DNA of 64,000 bases from Lepraria neglecta (lineage: Eukaryota; Ascomycota; Lecanoromycetes; Lecanorales; Stereocaulaceae). The notes beneath the pieces are model-generated. The model saw nothing but the letters and a program-made list of their open reading frames with translations. It had not been told where the DNA came from and did not search any database. The translations under genes and the position numbers were made by a program. Position 1 is the stretch's first letter. Each line of letters starts with the position of its first letter. Positions 55,999 to 64,000 of the stretch are shown here, piece after piece. The stretch covers positions 4,092,001 to 4,156,000 of the forward strand of contig CM065647.1 in NCBI GenBank assembly GCA_033220425.1, given 5' to 3'.

Positions 55999-56919
55999 AG
56001 GTGTACGCCTAGTTGGATAGGGTGTACGCGGAGTGAGTTAGGGTGTACGCGCAGTGGAAGCCTATAATTAAAGCAATTATAAAAGATAAGCGCTATAATT
56101 ATAGTACGATCAAAGTAATTATAGAATACTTAGTAGGATTTCCTATTACTATATATACGGAGTACTACTTACTAATTAGAGTATTGTACTTAACTTTATA
56201 CTTTCTATTCAATTGTTTACTATATACGATAGATCTCTTAAGCTAGATACTAAATATATACTATCTTGTTATATACTAGACCGCTTAGTATTACTTGAAG
56301 CCTGCTTCAATCTTTTGTATATCTAGTACCTCTATCTCTATTGAGAACAATCTATATACGATATCGATACGTATAGTTCGTAACATCTTATTAGAGACCC
56401 TAAATCCTAGATCGATTATATAAATACGAATTTTATTCGCGACTTCATTTACTTAGTTCTATATTATTTTCTATAATTCTAATAGCGTTAGATAGTATAT
56501 AGTCTAGTCTATAGAGAGTAAGCTCGAGATTTATATACGACCTATATTTATAAAGTAATTAGTTATAAAAAAGTCTGTAAAGATATAAACTCTAAATTTT
56601 AGAGTTAGGATTAATATACTTCCTATACCGAGTCTTGGTAGAGGCGTATAGATAGAATTATAGTTTAGCGTATAACTTTTATATAAAAAGACCAATTTAA
56701 TTTTTTTTGACGGCGTTAGAGTATACTTAGCTAGTTTCAAAACTTGTAAAATTATCTTGATATTATATAACGTATATAGCGCAAGGCATTACTGCGAAGA
56801 AGTTACGGTATATATTTAACTTTTGATATTCTAGGGTCCGGGGGCGCCAAGCTTAATGCTTAGTATTTACTACTAACTGTAACGGGGTCTAGGCATGCGT
56901 GACTGAGCAACTGGTGGAT
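55999..56919. repeat. AT-rich, RIP-like degraded repetitive DNA
   Basis: It starts with GTGTACGC at 56001, 56022 and 56043 (21-bp spacing). Base composition then turns strongly AT-rich, with many TA dinucleotides, and every frame is full of stops. The minus strand retains short blocks that look like eroded coding sequence. Probably an older transposon remnant next to the LTR element. Confidence 0.55.
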
Positions 56920-57352
56920 TGTTAGAACCAGAAGGTTCTGACAGGACTGTCGCGAAGGACAAATGACTTCGGACAGGACAGGCAGGTAAAGCGATGATCG
57001 CAGTGATCGTAGTGCGAGCAATACTATCAAGAATAATGATCGCAATGATCGCAGTGCGAGCAATACTATCGAGAGTGCTTGGCAGGATTTCCTATATCTA
57101 CATATACGGGGCTTTGCCCGTTATTTGGAACAGCGTGTTCAACTTGGTAAACCATTACTTGGTTAATCTTCCTGGTATCCCTTACACTATACTTTACTAG
57201 TTATCAACATAGAACGCATTGATTACCTACAACCACAAAGACTGCCATTCTACCTAAGTAACTCCTCTCCCATAGAAGTATAAGACATCTACACCCCTAT
57301 ACGTTCGGTTATCGCACCGTTAGGTAAACGACTGAACGTAAGGGTCGTAACA
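56920..57352 (+). repeat. 5' LTR
   Basis: Begins TGTTAGAACC and ends GTAACA. It matches 63071-63502 with scattered, mostly transition differences. It contains an internal duplication of about 38 bp (ATGATCGCAATGATCGCAGT core). Confidence 0.9.
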
Positions 57353-57370
57353 CTTTGAACACCCTAAGGG

Positions 57371-60300
57371 ATGAGTTCTTCAACAACTTCAGGCAGAAAC
57401 CCTACCCTAAGCACCTTAACGGTTACTAGCTAGAGACGCCAAACTATAGACGAAGGATCTAGAAAAAGGATCAAGGTTATAGTACCAGACCTATACTACG
57501 GAGACAGGGACAAGCTTGAGCCATAGCTTATACAAGTATAACTGTACCTTTTATTCCAGGGGGACTTACTCCCAGTAACCAGATATACTACCTTCGCTAT
57601 ATCATACCTACGAGGACAGGCCTAAAAGTGGGTCGAACCTTTCCTAAAGAAGTATATGGAAGACGACGACGAAGACAGCGACGTTAAATCTTGGATAGAG
57701 AGTATACCAAAGTTCATAGTCGAAATCCGCCGTATGTTCGGACCTTCCAATAAGGCAAACGCAGCAACACGCATCATCCAGCACATAAAGCAGAAGAAGT
57801 CAGCGTCAGAGTTCTCAACTCAGTTTCAAACGTACGCGACTAAAACAGGCTAGGATGATGATGCGCTGATAACGATATATCGTCAGGGCCTTAAAGATAA
57901 TGTTAAAGACGAGCTTATAAGATTCGGAGGAGTAATCGACACTCTAGACAGACTTATAGAGAATACGATCGAAATCGATGATAAACTATTTAAACGATCC
58001 ATAGAGAAACAGTATGACGGAGGAGTCAGCGGAACCCGATATAAGGGATTCTTTTCAAAAACAAGGAATTACCGACAAGATTACAGAGAACGTAATACTT
58101 ACCGTAGTACAGTGCTAATAGAGATTAACTTTATTTAGATAGGAAAGAAGAAAGGAAACTTTAAAGGGAAAAAGCAGTACGGGGGAAAGAAAGCAATTAC
58201 TTGCTATAGCTATAGCAAGCTAGGCTATATAGCTAGAGACTGCAGGTCGAAGAATATGGTATACCGACCGCAGATTAACGCAATAGAAGGAGGACCTCTA
58301 GATAACAAGGAAAACTCCGAAGAAACATGGCCACTCTACAATATAGATGAATTAGATTAGGATTCGGAAGACGATACCTTCGAATCAGAATTCAATAAAG
58401 AAGTATAGAGATATTACTATAGGGATAGTAACAAATCTTAATAATATAAGACGGATCAGGAATAGCGGAAAACCAGTCCGGAGAGACCAGCATCAACACC
58501 CGAACCTGGATCTACCACATCCCAAGCAGAAGAGAAATTGCCAGAAATTAACGAACCTTAATCGGACAAAGACGAATACAAACTCTTCGACGAAATCGAA
58601 AGCAAAGTACGAGGTATATTAAATGAGCAATTATCTATAAAACCCAAATGGGACGAACCTATACGAGACTATCGATACGATAGGGAACATTAGTAATATG
58701 GCGAGATTCCATATACTAAATACGTATTACCCGACTATTCAGTATATAGAGAAGAAAGGGGCCGTCTAGCGAAAGAGTGTACGGTACCTTTACTTAAGAA
58801 AGCTTACTATAGAGAAATATAGTAGTATAAGTATAAGGAAGACAGGTACCAGTAGCATCTTGCGAGCAAAAGGAAGTATTACCACTTCCTATACTTTATA
58901 GAAAAGTAGGAAAAGGAAAGAAACAACTCACTTAAAGTCTTCAAGAGAGGAGCTTATAACCAAGTACTATAGTATAGCTACCTACACGATAAGTATATTC
59001 CGTATCAGGGTATAAAGGAAGTATATAGCTTCCTACTATTACAGGGAAAAGAATGATCTCTTATGCTACGGGGAAGCATAAGGAGATTAATACGTTATTC
59101 CCCAAACAACAATTATATTCCGCCCAGTATCACACTCACATTATTATACCAGTGAATATCGACGGATAGCGGACTATAGCGATAATAGACAGCGGAGCTA
59201 CAGGAAATTTCATCTCAAGGAACTTGGTAGACTCAAGTAGCCTACCAACCCGGAAGAAGAAATTGTCTTACGAGTTACGCCTGGCTAACAGGTTAGTATT
59301 CTCAACAGGAAAAGTAGAGGAGGAGATACACTCCCTACTAGTAATAATTCAGTAATACTATAAGGAGATTACATTCGACATAGTTGGGATAGCCACTTAC
59401 TATATCATTTTAGGAATGCCTTAGTTAAATAAACACAACCTAGAAATCAACTAGAAGACGAAAGTACTTAAATTCGGACGATCTAGAAACGTCACCAGCA
59501 TTAGACCTATTAGTCAATAGTAGATAATAATAGATAAGAGAAAGAACCGAAGACTAGTCGAAGTATATATTACTTTATTCTTAAATAATAAGAGCGACTT
59601 CCAAGAGAGAAGGCTCGACTCCTTAGTTACTAGTAAAGGTTAGTAGGATACTAAAGAGAGAGCTATTAAAGGAAAAGACGAACCTTCTACGATCCCTCGG
59701 GAATATAAATAGTAGGCATACCTATTCAAGGAAGAGATAAGCGTAAAAGCGTTGCCTAAGCACCAGCCATAGGATTATAAGATCGAACTCGAACCTGGCA
59801 AGGCGCCGATATTTAGACCTATCTATACATTATTAGAAAAGGAACTTACTATACTTCGCGGGTATATCGAGGAGAACCTTAAAAAGGGATTTATTCGGGA
59901 ATCCAAATTACCAGCAGGTTATCCAATCCTCTTCGCGCCGAAGAAGGACAGAAGCTTACGGCTATACGTCAACTATTAAAAGTTGAACGACATTATAATC
60001 AAAAACAGGTATCCTTTACCAAACATCAGCGAGCTATAGGATCGGCTCAGCAAGGCAAAGATATTTACGAAACTAGACCTTAGAGGCGTATATAACCTAA
60101 TTCGGATAAAAGAAGGCGAAGAATAGAAAACTGCCTTCCGAACCAGATATGGCTATTATAAGTATCTAGTAATACCGTTTAGACTCACCAACGTACTAGT
60201 AACCTGCCAAGTACTTATTAATAACGTTATACAAGTATACTTAGATCGAATAGCAATAGCGTACCTCGACGATATCTTGATTTACTCTGAGAAAAAGGAA

Positions 60301-62530
60301 GAATATATCAAGTATATATAGGACGTTATCGAATGCCTATTATAAGCTAGACTACTCCTTAAACCGGAAAAGTGCGAATTTCACAGGGACTCTATTAAGT
60401 TCCTAGGATTTGTGGTCAGCACGAAAGGTATTAGTATAAGCCTAGAAAAGATCAAAGCTATAGCGGAATAGCCTATACCACAGGACGTTAAAGCAGTATA
60501 AAGTTTCTTGGGATTTACTAACTTTAACAGGAAGTTTATCAAGGGCTACTTAAAGAAAGTACTTCTACTTACAGATATCACTAAGAAAGATATCGGATTT
60601 ATATAGGGACAAGAATAATAAAAGTCGTTTGACACGTTAAAAAAAGCATATACAGATCCACTAGTACTCTGTACCTTTTAAGCTAACGAACCGGCTCGTA
60701 TCGAAATAGATACTTCGGATCTTGTAATAGGAGTATACCTTTATTAAATGAAAGACTAAAAGTAGTATCCAGTTGCCTACTTTTCACGAAAAATGTTAGT
60801 AGTAGAACAAAACTACGATATACACGACAAAGAACTACTTACTATAGTATGTATACTTTAGAATTAGAGAGTGTACGCAGAAAGCTACTCGGACCTAACT
60901 ATCTTTACGGATTATAAGAATCTTCTTAACTTTACAATAACAAAGGAGTTAAATAGACAACAAGTCAGATAGTTAGAACTACTCAGACAATATAAGTTCA
61001 AAATAACCTATACCCCAGGGAAAGATAATGGTCGAGTAGATGCGCTTAGTAGGCGATCAGACCATATAGAGGAGAAGAATATTACAGAACGACCAATCCT
61101 AAAACGAGAAGCCGATGGATCATTAGTACCATATCAGGCATTGGCAATGACCCTTCATATATCAGGACCTGATATAACTAACAGGATCGTAAAGGCCTAT
61201 AATAACGATGTATTCGCAATAAAGCTACGACAGGATTAACTAGATTCAGTGTTACTTAGATATCAGGAGAGAACTTACTTACCTGGTATATACGTTAAAG
61301 AAGTGATCAGGGATCACTATAACGACCTATTGCAAGGTTACCCTGGAGTTTCTAAGACTATGGAACTCCTAGGACGAGGATACGCAGCGCCGAAACTTCG
61401 GACTCGCGTTAAACAATATATTAAAGAATGTATCCAGTATTAGCAGAACAAGTCTATACAATACGCCAAGTACGGGCAAATTCAGTTTGCGCCTGTACCA
61501 GAGTCACTATAGGATGATGTCATAATAGACTTTATAGTCAAACTACTACCTTCGAAGGATCCGGCTACACAGGATACCTTCAATTCAATTATGGTCATTA
61601 TGGATAAACTAACGAAGTATACAATCATAATACCTTTCAAAGAAATATATAAGGTAGACTAGCTAGCCTTTATACTGCTTGACAAGCTGATAAGAGATTA
61701 CAGTATACCTAAGTCGATAATATCCGATAGAGACAAGTTGTTTACTTCTAACTACTAGAGGACGCTTATAGCAGCGATTAGAACCAAACTTCGGATGTTA
61801 ATAGTATACCATCTATAGACTAATAGATAAACAGAACGTGCGAATCAAATAATGGAAGCATACTTAAGGCACTATATGAACCTAAAACAAGATAACTGGG
61901 TTTTACTGCTTCCAATAGTATAACTAGCGTATAACGATAAGAGGTCAGATATAATAGGTCTAATACCATTCTTTGCCAATTACGGAAAGAATATAAACAT
62001 ATTTCTGCAAGCTAGGGACAGACCTAACACAGAAAAAGCCTTAGTTAAGGTAGAGGAGCTAAAGAATTTGTATAAGGATATATAAAGGACGATTAAGAGC
62101 TCAAACAATAAGTTAAAGGAGTAGGTTAACAGTAAAAGAAAGAATATTCCTCAGCTTAAAGAGGGGGATAAAGTATACCTCTTAATAAAAAATATAAAGA
62201 CGACGAGACCAAGTAAGAAACTAGATTATATTAAGGTCGGACCATTCTTAATTAAGAAGGTAAAGGGGGCCGTTAACTATAAACTCGAGCTTCTACCTAA
62301 CGCTAAGGTATATCCGGTATTCCATATCTCACTTCTAGAGCCAGCAGACTCTAATATACCACTCCAAGAAACATTTCATTATAACGTTAAGGAAGAAACA
62401 GAGTATAAGGTCGAGAGGATCCTAGATAGAAGGAATCAGTTCTATCTAGTTAAATAGAAAGGGTATGACGAAACGGAAAGTACCTAGGAACCTCTTAGGA
62501 ACCTTGCGGGGAACTATAGGGAACGTCTAC
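57371..62530 (+). pseudogene. Gag-Pol remnant of the LTR retrotransposon
   Basis: Gag starts at the ATG at 57371 and includes a recognisable capsid-like part (57650-57850). A zinc knuckle at 58202-58243 reads Cys-x2-Tyr-x4-Tyr-x4-Cys, where Cys and His have become Tyr by G-to-A or C-to-T change. Protease: Ile-Asp-Ser-Gly-Ala-Thr at 59183-59203. Reverse transcriptase: about 59800-60400 with Tyr-Leu-Asp-Asp-Ile-Leu near 60262. RNase H: about 60700-61050, with Glu-Ile-Asp-Thr-Ser-Asp. Integrase: about 61250-62100. Chromodomain: about 62400-62515, Val-Glu-Arg-Ile-Leu-Asp to Trp-Glu-Pro-Leu, with a TAG for a Trp inside. Stops occur throughout, so no product is expected. Confidence 0.88.
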
Positions 62531-62623
62531 GAGAGTTCTATCAGAGAGAAGAGAAGACTAGTCGAGGCTCTCGGGGATTTCTATCCCGTCAGGGAGATCG
62601 AACTACTCGGACGAGACGTTGAA

Positions 62624-63223
62624 CATTAAGTCGTTAGGAGACTTGGGAGCGACGCGTTAGTCCTCCTCCAATTCCCTTATGTTCTACAACTCTCGGTCCA
62701 CCATATTCTTCTTCTCCTTCTCGACTAAATTCAATTGCGCCTAGAGGCGTACCAGTTTCGCGAGCGCATCAGTAACTTCTTCACGTAACTCGTTACGCCG
62801 TTTTTCGACACGACGTATTTCAAGGGGCGACACCACAAGGTCGCACTTCCGACCACCAGAAACGCAGCTCGAACATCTATCGGAATCAGCACCCATAAGG
62901 CACTGCTTGCCATTAGCAACACATCGAGAACAGGGCCGCATAACGAAGTCAGAAAGTTCACTAGCCAGCTCCTTTAATCGGATGGCTGGGTTGGACGATC
63001 TCTTAGTACAGATAGGTAGCATGAAGGATGGATGGTTTCTCGGGACGAGAAATCTGGAGGGGGGAGCTAGTATTAGAACCAGAGGGTTCTGACAGGACTG
63101 TCGCGAAGGACGAATGACTTCGGACAGGACAGGCAGGTAAAGCGATAATCGCAATGATCGCAGTACGAGCAATGCTATCAGGAATGATGATCGCAATGGT
63201 CGCAGTGCGAGCAATACTATCAA
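62624..63223 (-). pseudogene. Antisense ORF of the retrotransposon with Cys6-like cluster and coiled coil
   Basis: Between the end of pol and the 3' LTR, reading against the element and starting inside the LTR. The open part (63223-62741) contains Cys-x2-Cys-x6-Cys-x8-Cys-x2-Cys-x6-Cys followed by a charged helix. After TAG codons that look like mutated Gln, the same frame continues as a Lys/Glu-rich coiled coil to about 62624. It could be an accessory gene of the element driven antisense from the LTR. The Cys cluster resembles the zinc-cluster fold of fungal regulators. Function unknown. Confidence 0.5.
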
Positions 63224-63502
63224 GAGTGCTTGGCAGGATTTCTTATGTCTACATATACGGGGCCTTGCCCACTGTTTGGAACAGCGTGTTCAACTTGGCA
63301 AACCATTCTTGGTTAATCTTCCTGGTACTCCTTGCACTATACTTTACTAGTTATCAACATAGAACGCATTGACTACCTTCAACCACAAAGACTGCCATTC
63401 TACCTGAGTGACTCCTCTCCCACAGAAGCATAAGACATCTACACCCCCATACGTTCGGTTATCGCACCGTTAGGTAAACGATCGGACGTGAGGGTCGTAA
63501 CA
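63071..63502 (+). repeat. 3' LTR
   Basis: Begins TATTAGAACC (TG changed to TA relative to the 5' copy) and ends GTAACA. Co-linear with 56920-57352. Confidence 0.9.
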
Positions 63503-64000
63503 TCCAGGAAGCCTATAGCGTAAGCGACTTTCTTCTTTATTTCCTCTATTTAATATACTTAGCCCGCTAGTATCTCGCCTTCGGGGTCTTCTTACTTAAA
63601 GCCCTTAGTATCGAACTAACGCTCGTATTCGTATAGAAAGTCGTCCAGTTCCTCTAGGGTATTACCCTTATATAGCTTTGGGTCTTTTATCTTCAAGCTT
63701 AGAATCGATCTCTTTGCCGTCCCTTACGTCTTAAAACTTAACAAGACCTGTCGACAGTATATCTAATAGGCCTAAAACGCCGTATACTCCTCGGTATTTA
63801 CCTGTATTATACTGGTACCGGCTTCTTCGCCCGCGTCGGCTCCTCTAAGCGTACTGTCGCTAGGATCCGATCTAAGTTATTATCTTGCTCCCGCTGAGGA
63901 AGCTATTACGACTTATAGTTAACTGTTCGATTCGATATTCGATTCGAATTTTAACTAACTGGCTCGACGCCGGCGTTAATCGGTAGGTAGGTAGCGGTGA
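63503..64000 (-). pseudogene. Gag-like fragment of a second retroelement
   Basis: On the minus strand, right next to the 3' LTR, one frame with several TAA/TAG codons reads Leu-Lys-Ile-Lys-Asp-Pro-Lys-Leu-Tyr-Lys-Gly, Glu-Glu-Leu-Asp-Asp-Phe-Leu and Ala-Tyr-Ala-Ile-Gly-Phe-Leu. This resembles the start of the capsid region in fungal Gag proteins. It differs from the Gag at 57.4 kb and runs the opposite way, so it belongs to another element, probably interrupted by the LTR retrotransposon. It extends beyond the window. Confidence 0.45.

Larger units (their letters stand above)
56920..63502 (+). mobile_element. RIP-mutated Ty3/gypsy-type LTR retrotransposon with chromodomain
   Basis: Two LTRs of about 432 bp flank an internal region with gag, protease, reverse transcriptase, RNase H, integrase and a C-terminal chromodomain, in that order. 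The chromodomain places it among chromoviruses. A purine-rich tract (GGAGGGGGGAG at about 63057-63067) precedes the 3' LTR. Dozens of TAG/TAA codons stand where Trp, Gln or Lys are expected. Conserved Cys and His codons read as Tyr, and TA dinucleotides are abundant. This is the CpA-to-TpA signature of repeat-induced point mutation. The element is inactive. No matching 5-bp target duplication is seen (TGGAT left, TCCAG right). Confidence 0.9.

Overview
The window reads as nuclear DNA of a filamentous ascomycete (Pezizomycotina). Introns are short (mostly 45-95 bp), with GT-AG ends and CTAAC/CTGAC-type branch sites. Gene families are typical of moulds: an Rds1/ferritin-like protein, a zinc-cluster regulator, a CsbD-like small protein, small secreted proteins and F-box proteins. 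A chromodomain LTR retrotransposon is shot through with TAG/TAA stops in the manner of repeat-induced point mutation (RIP). All exon structures were worked out by hand from splice motifs and reading phase; no search was run.

Layout. 0-4 kb: the tail of a Ser/Thr-rich protein, then a secreted repeat protein of the cell-wall type. 4.4-6.5 kb: a broken deaminase-fold gene. 8-15.6 kb: intact housekeeping or stress genes (Rds1-like, an unknown conserved protein, CsbD-like, ETR1-like with a one-base frame slip). 16-21.6 kb: gene-poor, with fragments and a large 33/66-bp minisatellite. 22-28.6 kb: a six-exon regulator with two cysteine clusters, a membrane protein and TRM1. 28.9 kb: an odd tRNA-like sequence. 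29.5-34.8 kb: two related small secreted proteins, a zinc alcohol dehydrogenase and an F-box protein. 36.9-50.3 kb: a decay zone. It holds genes with in-frame TAG codons or frame slips (zinc-knuckle protein, two-TM membrane protein, F-box-like relic, GTP cyclohydrolase I copy, unknown protein) and two pogo-type transposase fragments. An intact RBR ubiquitin ligase lies among them.

51.0-54.5 kb holds the most striking locus: one gene that appears to encode four enzyme-like modules in a row. These are a SAM-methyltransferase-like fold, a PCMH-type FAD oxidase, a P-loop kinase resembling animal-type phosphomevalonate kinase, and an adenine-phosphoribosyltransferase-like domain. The stretch looks GC-richer than its surroundings and stands alone between decayed genes and the RIP-damaged retroelement (56.9-63.5 kb). 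An inferred role is a self-contained pathway for a modified purine or nucleotide product.

Many of the disrupted genes need only one or two base changes to be open. Assembly error is possible for the single-base slips. It is less likely for the TAG codons, which fit CpA-to-TpA change.
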